Shown piece after piece: positions 11,433 through 25,000 of a stretch of 64,000 nucleotides of DNA (positions are counted from its first letter, which is position 1; every line of letters starts with the position of its first letter). Origin of the DNA: Epiperipatus broadwayi (Eukaryota > Onychophora > Udeonychophora > Euonychophora > Peripatidae). The stretch covers positions 5,064,269-5,128,268 of the forward strand of contig JAQFVV010012423.1 of NCBI GenBank assembly GCA_028023455.1, written 5' to 3'. The notes under the pieces were generated by a model. It did not search any database. It was given only the letters and a program-made list of their open reading frames with translations, and had not been told where the DNA came from. Made by a program: the position numbers and the translations under genes.

Positions 11433-14400
11433 GATTGTTTAATTGGGTTTTAATCTTTTAAACATAATTTTAAATTGTATGTTTTCAACATTACATAAAT
11501 GGACCAGCCCTTCAAACAGAGCTATCAATGATACCCATGGTCAGACCGAGCTATGCAAAACATAACATGGTCACATTTTCAGATAGTAGCTCACATTGAC
11601 TGCTAGATTCAAACCCCTACCATCCAAAGCATTTTATTTGTTTAGAGATAAACCTCAGGTGTCAGCTAATTACATGAAGGAATTAACATGCCTGAACAGT
11701 AGGCCCATAATTCAGCACTTGAAATATCCCATGACTAGATCAAACTCTGTCTCAGAGTCCAGCCTATTTATATAACACATAAAGTAACTTATGCAATAAT
11801 TGACTGGTGATGCAGTGAGAAGAGAGAAAGAGAAAATAGACAAAATAACAATTAAGGTAAATATTAATATTTATTTTAACACATGCATATATAACACAAT
11901 AATATTGAGATTTACATACAAAAGAATATAAGTAATTACTCAGGCTAAATTATGAGAGTCCTTCATTAATTAAAGTTCATTCATGTAAATATAAAGTGTC
12001 TATAGACAGTGATAACCTAGCATTACCAAGATTTTCAATTGTGTGTATTTTCCAATGGGTTGGCTTTCTGGTTCATTAGTGGCTTCATGGCTTGCTTCCA
12101 TTCTGTGACTCAGCAATGGGAGAGAGAGAATAATGGTAGCATTTAATTTATGATTATGGCATCAGTTTCCAGCATTTGTCCCAGACAGAATAGTTGAACT
12201 GCAGAGGTTTGGGGCATGAATCCCTGTCATACACATCCATGGCTTATGCAGCTTCTCCATTACTGTTGACCACAGTAGTAATTGACTGGTTTACTACTGC
12301 ATTCTAAATATCTGGATCTCTGTTTGTTTGGATTCTGCATTCTGTGCAAACTGATGAATGATCTAGCATATTGCAGCCCTGACTGTATAACACAAGTTAG
12401 ACTACATCACGAGCTATACTATATCACAAACCAGACTGAAGAACAATAAAGCAAGTGGCTTTATATACTTTTTTCTCTCCTATTGTTTCAATCTCTTATT
12501 GTTATTTTTTATTTAGATCTTAATTTGAAATGTCTTTTAATTAATTTTACATTTTTGCTTATCTTAATCCTTTGCTCAGATTCATCTAAGGAATGTTGAT
12601 ATGACACTTTATAGTTTTTTAATTAATTCAACTATTAATAAACTTATTACAGACATTTTTTCAAAGTTTTCTTTTACAAACATTTTATTTTTACAGACTA
12701 ATTTTTAGTCTGATTTTACATATTTATTTATCTTTTATTTTATAAAAGCTCTTTTCTGTAAAAAGAGAAAAATGTTTTAACTGTTCTTTAAATCTATTAT
12801 ACATTTCTCCCCCCCCTTCTGTTAAGAAGTTTTATTCTAAAATAAAAATATGATGCAGTATTTTCTATTTTTTTTGTTTTAAAAAAAATCTTTAAATTAG
12901 GCCACTTACAATTTATTTTTATCTTAATTTTTTAATAAAAATTACAAACATGTACCGCAGTTCAATAGTGGTACATTACATCGGCCTCCATTTGAGAGTA
13001 AAATGTGCCTATTTGACCCATTTTAGCTCTGACATTTTATTTTAAACTTTTCAATTCAATTTTTCATTTTTATTTACTTTTTATTTATTTTTTTACCAAA
13101 TAAGTTTTAGAATTGCTACAGATCAATATAGAACAGAGGGTGACTTTTTTTAAGCTACTTTTCTTTCCAGACTGTCAATATTGATTCCAACAATCAAGTG
13201 CTGTGTGATTACCATGAGGACAACACTCCTTTCTGGTGAGATAATGATTTTGAGATGAGGCAAAAGCAAGATTTCCCTGGCTTAGATCAACTTACACATA
13301 TGTGAAACAAAGATTCATATGTGGGGTTATCACAGGATATTGGGATGCATTTAGACTATGGAACTACATCCAAAAAAGTAAAATGGAGTTCTGGTGAATG
13401 GCAGGAATCATCTACTATCCAATTTGACTTACACTTTGGAAACAATGTATGAGATATGGGAAGTCCCCCCAAAAAATGATTCATGACTTATCCTGGTTGT
13501 TTTCAGTGTGCACATTTAAAAAGAATGGGGACTCTCCCACAAGAACTGACCTGTAGCTTATACTCTGGTTGTTCCCAACATGCATATTTAAAGAATAAAT
13601 GGATAGGCCCAGGACTCTCTGAACCCTCACTCTCAGAATATTTCCTTGTTAAATCCATTATGGGTACTATTTTCACACAGCCTATATTTACTATACATTC
13701 CTCACTTTATCTATATACTCCCCCATAACTCTAATAAACCACATACAATCTATACCTACTTGAAAAATTTTATTTATTTATTTTATTATAGATTTCATTT
13801 TATTTATTATATACTTTATTTATTATTTTAGATTTATTTATTATTTTATCACCACATTTTGACTGTAAACAAAGAGAAAAAAACGTATTTTATTATCGTA
13901 TATTTATTCTAGAACTATTATTTTACTTTAAATAATAAAATTCTCATTACTTTCATTTAACTAATATCAACTCTTAAAAAAAACTATTTTATCTCTCTTT
14001 AAATTATGTAATAAATATGGTTTTAATTTCTCCTTATATGTAAAAACAAAAAATACTTAATTGTAATTAATTAGAGAAAATATAATTAATTACAATTAAG
14101 TATTTTTTGTTTTTACATATAAGGAGAAATTAAAACCATATTTATTGAAGGCTATGAGTATGAGGCATGGTTCCTCGAAAACGTTCAGCCGAAAATTTTT
14201 AATAGTAAGTTATATTTTCTCTAATTAATTACAATTAAGTATTTTTTCTCTCTTTAAATTGAAAAAGGGATTTGACTAAATATTTCCAATTGCAGGAACT
14301 GTTCCCCACACTCCAAACTCCAGTAATAAATTATTTATCATTTCTGACCACTTTTTCTTCTCACTCCTTTTTAATTACATTGTATATTTCGCTATTATTA

Positions 14401-17400
14401 TGTTATCAATATTACAACTTGTTTGCCCTTGTCTATTTCTTTTCTCACACTGCTCATCATTTTAAATTTTTTTTCACACAATTTAGCATTTAATTTAAAT
14501 TTAAATTTCGAACTCTTTTTAATTACAATCTTACTTATTTAACATTGCTTATGCTGGGTCAAGTTATGGGACTTCAGCAACCATGTTGGATGGCATTTGA
14601 ACTGGATCCATTCAAATGGTGCCCAACTTGAGCCGAAGTCCCATAAATTGATCAGCATAAGCAAAGTTAAATAGGTAAGATCATAATTAAAAAAAGACAT
14701 TCAAAATTAAATTTAAATTATATAGTAAATCGTGTGAAAAAAATGGTGAGCAATGTGAGAAAAAAAATAGACAAAGGCAGACAGGTTGTAATATTGATAA
14801 AATAATTAATAATAGTGAAATATAAAATGTAATTAAAAAGGAGAGAGAAGAAAAGGTGGTCAGAAATGATAAATAATTTATTACTGGGGTTTTGGAGTTT
14901 GGCAAACACTTCATTCAATTGAAAATATTTAGTCGAATACTTTGTTCAATTTAAAAAGAGATAAAATAGTTTTTTTTAAGAGTTGATATTAGTTAAATGA
15001 AAGTATTGAGAATTTTATTATTTAAAGTAAAATAATAATTTAGAATAAATATACAATAATAAAATAAAAAAAATTTTCTCTTTGTATACAATCAACATGC
15101 GGTGATAAAATAATAAATACATCTAAAATTATAAATAAAGCATATAATAAATAAAATGAAATCTATAATAAAATAAATAAATAAAATCTTTCAAGTAGGT
15201 ATAGATTTTATATGGTTTGTTAAAGTTATGGGGGAGTGTATAGATAAAGTGAGGAAAGTATAGTAAATGTAGGCTGCATGAAAATAGTACCCATAATGGA
15301 CTAAATAGGAAAATATTCTCAGAGTAAGTGTTCAGAAAGTTCTGGGACTATCCATTTCTTCTTTAAATATGTGCACTGGGAACAACCAGGATAAGCTGCA
15401 GATAATTTCTTTGGAGGAGAGTCCCCATATCTCATCCATAATTTCCAAAGCATAAGTCAAATTGGACAGTAGATGATTCCTGCCATTTACCATGACCCTA
15501 TTTTACTTTTTTGGATGTACTTACATTGTCTGAGCACATCAGGTGAAAATCTAGCATATGAAGCTTTGTTTCACATATGTGTAAATCAGTCTAAGCCAGA
15601 GAAATCCTGCTTCTGCCTCATCTCAAAATCCCTATCTCACCAGAAAATATTGTTATCTTTATGGTCATCACATCACACTTGACTGTTGGAATTAACATTG
15701 ACAGTCTGTAAAAAAAGTAGCTGAAGAAAATTCACCCTCTGTGCTATATTGATCTATAGAAATTCTAAAACTTATTTCATAAAAAAAATAATAAATAATA
15801 AAAATGAAAAATCAAATTGAAAAATTTTAAATAAAATGTCAGAGCTAAAATGAGTCAAATAGATGCATTTTACTCTCAAATGGAGGGCAGTGTAATGTAC
15901 TGCTATTGAACAGTGATACATGGCTGTAATTTTCATCAAAAAAATTAAGATAAAAATAAATTATAAGTGGTTTAATTTAAAGATTTTTTTAAAACAAAAA
16001 AGTAAAAAATACAGCATTGCATTTTTATTTTAGAATAAAAGTTCTTAGCAGGAGGGGGGAGAAATGTATAATAGAATTAAAGAACAGTTAAAATTTTTTG
16101 TCTCTCTTTCTTTTTAAAGAAAAGGGCTTTTATAAAGTAAAAGCTAAATAAATATGTAAAATCGGACTAAAAATTATTCTATAAAAATAAAATGTTTGTA
16201 AAAGAAAACTGTGAAAAAATGAGTGTACTTACTTTATAAGATTTCAGGTTGATAATAAAATTAAAATCAATAGTTGAATTAATTAAAAAACTATAAAGTA
16301 TCTTATCGACATTGCTGAGATGAATCTGAGCAAACAATTAAGATAACCAAAAATGTAAAATTAATTAAAAGACATTTTAAGTTAAGATTTAAATTAAAAA
16401 TAATGATAACAGATTGAAACAATAGGAGAAAGAAAAAAGCATATAAAGCCACTCTCTTTATTATTCTTCAGTCTGGTTTGTGACATAGTCTAGCTTGTGA
16501 TATACAATCAGGGCTGCAATTTGCTAGATCATTCATCAGTTCAGACAAAATTCAGAATCCAAATAACCAGAAAACCAGATATTAAGAATGTGGTAGTATG
16601 CCAATCAATTACTGCTCTGGGCAACATTAATGAAGAAGCTGCATCAGCCATGGATATGTCTGACAGGGCTTCATTTTCCAAACCTTCACAATTCAACTAT
16701 TCTGCTTGGAACAAATGCTGGAAACTGATGCCATAATCATAAAATAAATGCTACCACTATTCTCTCTCTCCCATTGCTGAGTAACAGAATGGAAGCAAGC
16801 CATGAAGCCACTGATGAACCAGAAAGCCAACCTGTTAGAAAATATGCACAAATTAAAACCTTGGTAGTGCTACTCTATCACTGTCTATAGAAACTTTATA
16901 TTTACATAAATGAACTTTAATTAATGAAGAACTATCATAATTTAGACTGAGTAATTACTTATATTTTTTATATGTAAATTTCAATATTATTATGTTATAT
17001 ACATGTGTGTTAAAATAAATATTAATGTTTGCCTTAATTGTTACTTTGTCTATTTTCTTTTTCTCTCTTGTCACTGCATCATCAGTCAATTATTGCATAA
17101 GTTACTTTATGTGTTATATAAATATGCTGGACACTGACACAGAGTGTGAGCTAGTCATGGGATATTTCTAGTACTGAATTATGGGCCTACTGTTCAGGCA
17201 TGTTAATTCTATCATGTAATTAGCTAGCACCCGAAGTTTACCTCTAAACAAATAAAATGCTTTGGATGGTAGGTTTGAATCTAGCAGTCGAGGTTCTGGA
17301 AATGTGATCATGTTATACCTTGCATAGCTCGATCTGATTGTGGATATTGTTGACAAATCTGCTATCAATGGTATTCTCCACTCTGCTTGAAGGGCCGGTC

Positions 17401-17484
17401 TGTTTATGTAATGTTGAAAACATAAAATTTAAAATTATGTTAAAAAGGTTAAAACCCAATTAAACAATCACTATTTGAATGGAC
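11420..17484. repeat. Second giant inverted repeat (about 6 kb, arms about 2.9 kb)
   Basis: The segment from 11420 to about 14600 returns as reverse complement from about 14605 to 17484. Examples: TTTCAAATAGTGATTG at 11422 versus CAATCACTATTTGAA at 17468; GAGGGTGACTTTTTT at 13136 versus the complement near 15740; GTCAAGTTATGGGACTTC near 14560 versus GAAGTCCCATAAATTGAT near 14635. The centre near 14595-14602 is itself palindromic. Arms look roughly 85% identical by eye, much older than the 2.1-7.3 kb pair. Several short ORFs (16497-16736 plus, 17168-17368 minus and others) lie in the arms; none has a family I recognise. The class is unknown. Confidence 0.8.
14006..14246. mobile_element. 241-bp hairpin insertion with 14-bp direct repeats
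   Basis: Present only in the left arm of the 6-kb inverted repeat. It is bordered by the 14-bp direct repeat TCTCTCTTTAAATT (13992-14005 and 14247-14260), which occurs once at the matching site of the right arm. Inside, 14010-14145 is a near-perfect palindrome (arms about 64 bp) and the block 14051-14089 returns inverted at about 14203-14246. A unique piece (ATGGTTCCTCGAAAACGTTC) lies between. The long duplication suggests retroposition of a structured RNA, or an unusual foldback element. Confidence 0.75.
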
Positions 17485-17489
17485 GCAGT

Positions 17490-19848
17490 TCAATGCATCA
17501 GTTTCCAGCATTTGTTCAAGTTGGAATAGTTGAATTGTGGAGATTTATGGCATGAAGCCCTGTTAGATACATCCATGGCTTATGTTGCTTCTCCATTAAT
17601 GTTGACCGCAGCAGTAATTGACTGGAGATACTACTGCATTCAGAATATCTGGGTCTCTGGTTGTTTGGATTCTGCATTTTGTTCAAACTGATGAATGATC
17701 TAGCAAATTGCAAATGTGATTGTATATCACAAACCAGACTGAAGAATAATAAAAAGAGCGGCTTTATATACTTTTTTATCTCTCCTATTGTTTCATTCTC
17801 TTATTGTTATTTTTGATTTAGAACTTGAAATGTCTTTAATTAATTTTACATTTTTGGTTATCTTAATCCTTTGGTCAGATTCATCTAAGCAATGTCGGTA
17901 AGACACTTTACAGTTTTTTAATTAATTCAACTATTGATTTTAAATTTATTCTCAGTCTGAAATCTTATAAACTAATTACACACATTTTTTTAAAGTTTTC
18001 TTTTACAAACATTTTATTTTTACAAACTAATTTTCAGTCTGATTTTAATATTTATTTAGCTTTTACTTTATAAAAGCTCTTTTCTTTAAAAAGAGAGAGA
18101 GAAAAAAGTTTTAACAGTTATTGTGCATTTCTACCCCCTCTTTTGCTAAGAAGTTTTATTTTAAAATAAAAATAGGATGCAGTATTTTTTATTTTGTTGT
18201 TTTAAAAAAAAATCTTTAAATTAAGCCATTTATAATTTATTTTTATCTTAATTTTTTAATAAAAATTACAAAATGTACCACAGTCCATTCAAATAGTGAT
18301 TGTTTAATTGGGTTTTAACCTTTTAAACATAATTTTAAATTTTATATTTTCATCATTATGTGAATGGACTGACCCTTCAAGCAGAGGGAAAATATCATTG
18401 ATAGTAGAGCTATCAACAATACCCACAGTCATACTGAGCTATGAAAAGCATAACATGATCACAATTCTAGACCATGGCCCACTTTGACTGCTAGATTCAA
18501 ACTCCTACCATCCAAAGCATTTTATTTGTTTAGAGGTAAACCTCAGGTGGAAGTTAATTACATGAAATAATTAACATGCCTGAATGGTAGGCCCATAATC
18601 CAGCACTTGAAATATCCCATACTAGCTCATACTCTGTCTCAGGGTCCAGTATATTTACCTAACACATAATGTAACTTATACAATAATGGACTGGTGATGC
18701 AGTGACAAGAGAGAAAAAATTAGACAAAATAACAAGGCCAACATTAATATTAATTTTAACACACATGTATATAATATAACACAATAATATTGAAATTTAC
18801 ATATAAAAAATATAAGTAATTACTCAAGCTAAATTATGACAGTTCCTCATTAATTAAAGTTCAGTCATTTAAATATAAAGTGACTATAGACAGTGATAAA
18901 GTATCTTTACCTATGTTTATTTGTGTGCATTTTGCAACCATTTGGCTTTCTCATTCTCCATTGATGGCTTCATGGCTTGTTTCCATTCTGTGACTTAGCA
19001 ATGGGAGAGAGAGAATAGTGGTAGCATTTATTTATAATTATGGCATCAGTTTCCAACATTTGATCTATGTGGAATAGTTGAATTGCGGAGGTTTGGGGCA
19101 TGAAGCCCTGTCAAACACATCCATGGCTTATGAAGTTTCTCCATTAATGTTGACTGCAGCAGTAATTGATTGATCTTACTACTGCATTTTGGATATCTGG
19201 ATCTCTGGTTGTTTGGATTCTGCATTCTGTCCAAACTGATGAATGATCTAGAAAATTGCTACCCCATAAACCAGACTGAAGAACAATAAAGAGTGGTTTT
19301 ATATACTTTTTTCTCCTATTGTTTCAATCCCTTATCATTATTTTTAATTTAGATCTTAATTTGAAATGTCTTTCAATTTTTTTTACATTTTTGGTTATCT
19401 TAATCCTTTACTCAGATTCATCTAAGCAATGTTGATAAGACACTTTACAGTTTTTTTATTAATTCAACTATTGATTTTAATTTTATTATCAATCTGAAAT
19501 CTTATAAACTAATCACACACATTTTTTCAAAGTTTTTTTTAACAACCATTTTATTTTTACAGACTAATTTTTAGTCTGATTTTACATATTTATTTAGAAT
19601 TTAGTTTATAAAAGTTCTTTTTTTTAAACAGAAGAAAAGAAAAAAGTTTTAACTGTTCTTTAATTCTGTTAAACATTTCTCCCCCTCCTGCCAAGAAGTT
19701 TTATTCTAAAATAAAAATGCTAACTGTATTTTTTATTTTTTTGTTTTAAAAAAATTTTTTTAAATTAATCCACTTATAATTTATTTTTATCTTAATTTTG
19801 TAATAAAAATTACAAACATGTACCATTGTACAATAGTGGTACTATATA
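17490..19848. repeat. Direct partial and full copies of the 1.55-kb unit of the inverted repeat
   Basis: 17490-18284 repeats the sequence of about 12160-12975, and 18285-19848 repeats 11425-12975, both in the same orientation as the left arm. The joint between them reads GTACCACAGTCCATTCAAAT. Shared markers include GCATCAGTTTCCA, TCCATGGCTTATG, CTCCATTAATGTTGAC and a late AATAAA followed by TTTATATAC. Two small minus-strand frames (17516-17713 and 19046-19234) are homologous (both contain RMQNPNNQR or KMQNPNNQR, STLMEK, KPWM and LTGLHA). Because they belong to the same repeat, the shared frame may be ancestral or chance. The function is unknown. Confidence 0.8.
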
Positions 19849-19861
19849 TATATATATATAT

Positions 19862-22000
19862 TGTAACGGGATATATATATATATATGTGTTACATTCAAA
19901 TTTAATAGTAACTTTTTTTATCTAATACAGAATTAAAAACAAACTGTCAAAATGCACAAATAACGAATTATTAATTTATTAATATGTTAGATTGATTGAA
20001 ATATTAAAATAAGCTTTAAAAAAATAAATAAATTATAGAATCGAAGCAAAGATTCTAATCTTTAAATAAAATATTTAATAAAAAACCTTTTGATTTTAAT
20101 AATAGCGAAGATTTTTTTAATTATATAAAAAAAAAAATTACAAACAGATCCTTAAGGCAAAGTCACAATTAAAGAAATGATTACGAAATAGATGAGTTCC
20201 CACCCAGAGATAGACACAGACCTCAGTGGAAAACCCAAAATCTTACCTTAGACACAAACCAAATAAACCAATGGAATACAGACATGAAATATGTTTGATG
20301 AATCCTGCATTCCATAGATAAGGTACCTGAGGACTATAAAAAGAAATCCAAAACAATAATTACTTAGTTGGAGAATCAGAAAATTAAAAGTTTTGAATTC
20401 ATCTGTAAAAATAATTTTAAAAGTTATCGCCGTCACAAAAAAAAAATGTAATTAGCTTCATCGGGCTTCCTTCGGTGTGGCCGGCCAAAGGCAGCTTTTT
20501 TCTCCATGGATCCCAGGATCAAACCACTGGTACCGTCTTCAGAAAACATTGTAAATGCATCTTCATAAATCATCATCACCCACAAGAAATGGATCTTGTA
20601 TAAATTTGGATCTTCCTCACGAAGAAACAAGCACGAACAAAGGAAAGTATAAATTTATAAATGAAATATAAACTGTTAATTTTAAAATCTTTGAACTTTA
20701 TCTATCTTTAAATGAATAATAGACTTTCTCTCTCAAGCAAACCTGAACTTTATTTCTATAAACTCTTATTTAAAATCTTAAACATAATCTCTTAAAAATA
20801 AAATGTATTGTATTTTTTTTATATTTTTACTCATGCTTAATTAATATCTGTTTGTAATAGGGTAGGGGTTTGCGATTGCAAACTTAAATTTAAAAATAGA
20901 AACACCTCGTTATTTGTGCATTATTAAATTTTAAAAATAGGTTAAAATAGTATTTCTGGAAAGAAAATAAGTTAAATATAAGGCTCATTTTAAAATGATT
21001 TTAAAACTATAAACTAAATATTTTTTTGTTTTGAATTACATTAATAAAATGATTTAAATGTTAGTTGAGTATAGATGGCTGTTAGACTAGTTTAAATATG
21101 TTACTTTTAAAGAGGGTTTTGATTTCGGACTATTTGTTTCGTAGTTGTGTCAATGCTAGTGGAGAGATATATGGACGTTTATATCAATGTAATGTGAAGT
21201 ATGTTAACACCTAGGGCGACGAGTCCAACTGAATGTATGACCCCAAAGAGGTAGCCACATCGTTGAAAATGGATGCAGATGTATTTCCTGTGCCATTGAC
21301 TCATTCCAGCTCTATGGATTTTGGATGATAAGCCAGCAAGATAAGACCGCTCTCCCATCCATACATAGCGTTTCTTTTTATTGTTTTATATGCATGTTTC
21401 CTTCGCTTGATAGATGCACATTCCTGCGGGACGAAGGCCATTTCTTCTCCAATAATATCACCCTGTTCAGACGCACATTCCTGTCGATGTGATTCTATGC
21501 TAACATGTTCACATTGCATTGGTTGCTGATATATATCTGGAAGCGAGTATTGGTGTGGCTGTAGATTTTTAGTTTGGAGTCAAGTGATTTGAAAATTTGT
21601 GAGTGCGTCTAGGTAGCTCATTTATACTCAACATTCTAAAATTTAAAATTAAAGTTAAAAACAAATAAAATATTAATGGAACAGAAGAAAACATAAATTT
21701 CTTCTTGTGTTATAAAAATTAATTTTTTTAAAGTTTGTGCGTTATTAATTATATGCGCAAATAAAATCTTTTTTGTGTGTTATTAGTACTGACAGTGATT
21801 GCCTTTATTATTAAAAATATATTTTACTAAATATATAAGTTTCTATGTCTACTTGAGCTAGTGACTAGGGCTGATGGCCGTGATCTTAACAGCATGTATC
21901 TGCCTACTTTATAAATTTTCTAGGTTCAAAGTAGCCTAGTGGCGCTCTGTCGGCAGATGCGGTAAGACTAATTCTTTCATCATCATCCCCGACCGTTATA
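19862..22000 (+). mobile_element. Solitary diverged copy of the 2.2-kb LTR-like module
   Basis: Starts TGTAACGGG after a TA run and ends GACCGTTATA before another TA run, about 2.14 kb. It aligns by eye with the arms at 2.1-7.3 kb: TATTTGTTTCGTAGTTG (near 21135) versus TATTTGTTTCATGGTTA; GATAGATGCACATTCCT (near 21410) versus GATAGATGTAATATTCC; GAGCTAGTGACTAGGGCT (near 21858) versus GAGCTAGTGACATGGGCT; and TTCTAGGTTCAAAGTAGCCT near the end. The final CGTTACA has become CGTTATA. It looks like a solo LTR. The ORFs at 20248-20630 and 21301-21519 (minus) are not recognised. Confidence 0.75.
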
Positions 22001-22020
22001 TATATATATATATATATATT

Positions 22021-25000
22021 GTGATATACACATGTCATCACTTATAATCCCCTTTATAGTCTATGGATAACTAAATAAAGTGAACAATTAAAGATCTTAT
22101 GTTTAATACATATAATTATTACTTCGGATAAATGTAAGGTAAATAGATACTTTATTTATTAAATTTAAAAAGTGAAATAGTTTTATTAAGTTATATCAAA
22201 TGATAACAATGCCTTATTAAGATTAAAAGAAAGATAGTCATATGTGGATGAGCTAGTATTTAACAAAAAGGAAAAAAATGTCATTATTTTTTTAATGGTT
22301 GCCAAATAATAAAACAAGCTCAACAAGAAATATACTCACAAATTTTTGCTTAAAAGGTGTGATTATTGTTTGCATATTTTATCAATAGATTTTGTATGTA
22401 TAGTAAAAAAAATGATGTACTGTAAATAGAAGAGGAAAAAACAGAGCTTTTCCTCATTTGATATCTGTACGATTAAAATGGAATAAATAACAATAAATAC
22501 CATGCTGACTGCATGGGGCTTGGACAATTAAAGTTATCATGGTTTGTAACATTAACAAGAGGAACAATTGGATTTCTTCTAATTATTAAAAATGCTTAAG
22601 GATTCTCATGTTTGGGTTTTTTAGCATAGAGATCCCAAAGAAAATGCTTCAGGATAAGGACACTTAAATTGAAGTTACATATATGCTTAACATGGAAACA
22701 GACACTTCACAGACAAATTTTTAGAATTATTTAATCATGTAGATTTCAGTCCCATTAAATAAAAATATACTGATGACTTTGATAAATATTTTTAATTTTT
22801 TTTTCTTTATTAATAATCTTAATTATAAAGCAATTTCATTTTTTATTATTCAATTTGCATTTCAACAAAAAAAAAGATAAATCAAACAACTTAGACTTGA
22901 AATAATTATTAATGTATTACTTTTATAAACCAGTCAAAATTTAAAATTAAAACTAATATTTCATATAATTTAATTCAAAATTATAAAATAACTTATTATA
23001 AAATTGTTGCTTTATTTGGAATAATGAGATATAATCCTTAAAAATAAAAATAAAAAATAACTATAAAATTTACATTACATTTTATATGTTTTGTATGTGA
23101 AAGAAAAACCCTATAGTTAATTCTTTCTGACTTGACAGTATGTGTTGATAATGTTAACCTTAATCTATTTCATGATGACAGAAAATTATCTTTTGGCCAA
23201 TTCACCCCCTGGTGAATTTTTTTCTAAGTATTATATGTTAAAATGCATATAAAACAGTATATTTTATTATAATAAATTTTTCAACTGAAAAATTTGTGTT
23301 AAAAGGTGCAAAAATCTAAATTCACATTCTTACAATAGAAATAATCCTTGCTATAATATGTTTGGCCATTGTCTGTCACCAAAGCTGTAAAACATTTCGT
23401 GTTTTATGACATTGTATTTCCAATGATGCAAAAATGTGTTTATTTATGCATTATCTACAGTTGTAGATATTTTTTAATAATTTACACAAAATTTATTAGA
23501 TAACAAAAAACATAAATTATTAATAACTTATTTTGACTTGAAATACTTTATTTTCAAAAATGTAATGTTATATTAGCAGCTAACATAAAGATGGCCTGAA
23601 GCAATTTACAAGACTAGCTTTGACATAAACAATCTATTTTATATTTACGAGTAAGAAAATATTGCAATTTTGCAGTAAATATTTCAAAAATTAAATTTTT
23701 AAAGCATAATTCATTAGATATAAGAGAAATAAATAAATATTCATTTTGATGTTCAAAAATAATTAAAAAAACAAACAAATATTTTATTGATTTTGTAAAC
23801 TGAACATAATCTTTCTAGCAACAATGACATGTAAACTCTGTTTTGAATGTGATCTTATTTTTTTAATATTTACAGATGCAAAATGTGAACATTTAAAATT
23901 CATTTCAGTAGTAAACAAAAATATCTATCAAATGAAGTCAAATTTATTTTATGATAAGTAATAATCATTTTATCATATATTTTATGTTGATGTGTGAACA
24001 AAGAAAAATGTCCGAAATCTCAGAAAAAAAAGCGAAATTTTGTAGGATTAATTGTAAATCATATTGTGTGATTGTAATCTGGCAGAATAAATTATACATA
24101 TCCATTATATAATATTAGATTGCATTTGTTAATTAAATCATTATTTGTTTTACATCTCAATGACTTAATGCTTACATTAATAAATTTATATTTATTATTA
24201 ATCTAAATATATGTTGATGACCTATCACTCAGATCATTCTATTATGTGAAATCATCTTATTACACAATTTTATTTTATTATCAAGATATTTAATTGTACA
24301 TCCCGTACTATATCTTATTAGCAAGTAAATCATCACTTATTGAATTTATTTTTTTTGCCAATCAAAAATACTTACCTCTGCCATTTGTGGATTGTTTCAT
24401 TTATTTGTTTATTATTAATCTTTTAGTTGCCTAAGTACAACATTTATTCAATATATTTTAGATTGCCCAAATATGTAGTGCATATTTGGAGAAAATTACA
24501 TTGTTCATAATTTTATTTATTACATTTGGTCACCCAAATCTTTGAAGCACCTACGGGCCAACTAACCCTGCTAGTTATATTTTTTATTATATTTATGATT
24601 ACCCAAATCAAGTTATTCAATGAACAGTTAGTTTTATTTTATCCATATTGTTGTCAGTCAGTTTTTATTTACCATATTATTTAATATTGTTGATGACCAG
24701 TATTTTATTGTTTCATTAAATTTCTAGCTTGTCCAAATATGTGGGCATTTATAAGTCAGGCAGCTTTTCCTATAGAGAAATATTAGTATTTGTGAAACTT
24801 ACTATTTTTGAAACTATGTTGCTTCATTAGCATTGTTTTTATATTTTATTTTTCATATATATATATAAAATAATGTTAATTCAGATTCCCTGGTTAATTT
24901 TTTTTGTTTTTGGATTTTTAAGATCTTTTATATTTCATAGTAATTCAAAACTATAAATAAAAAAACAACTTGCTTACTACAATTAGGTTTATTATTTTAT

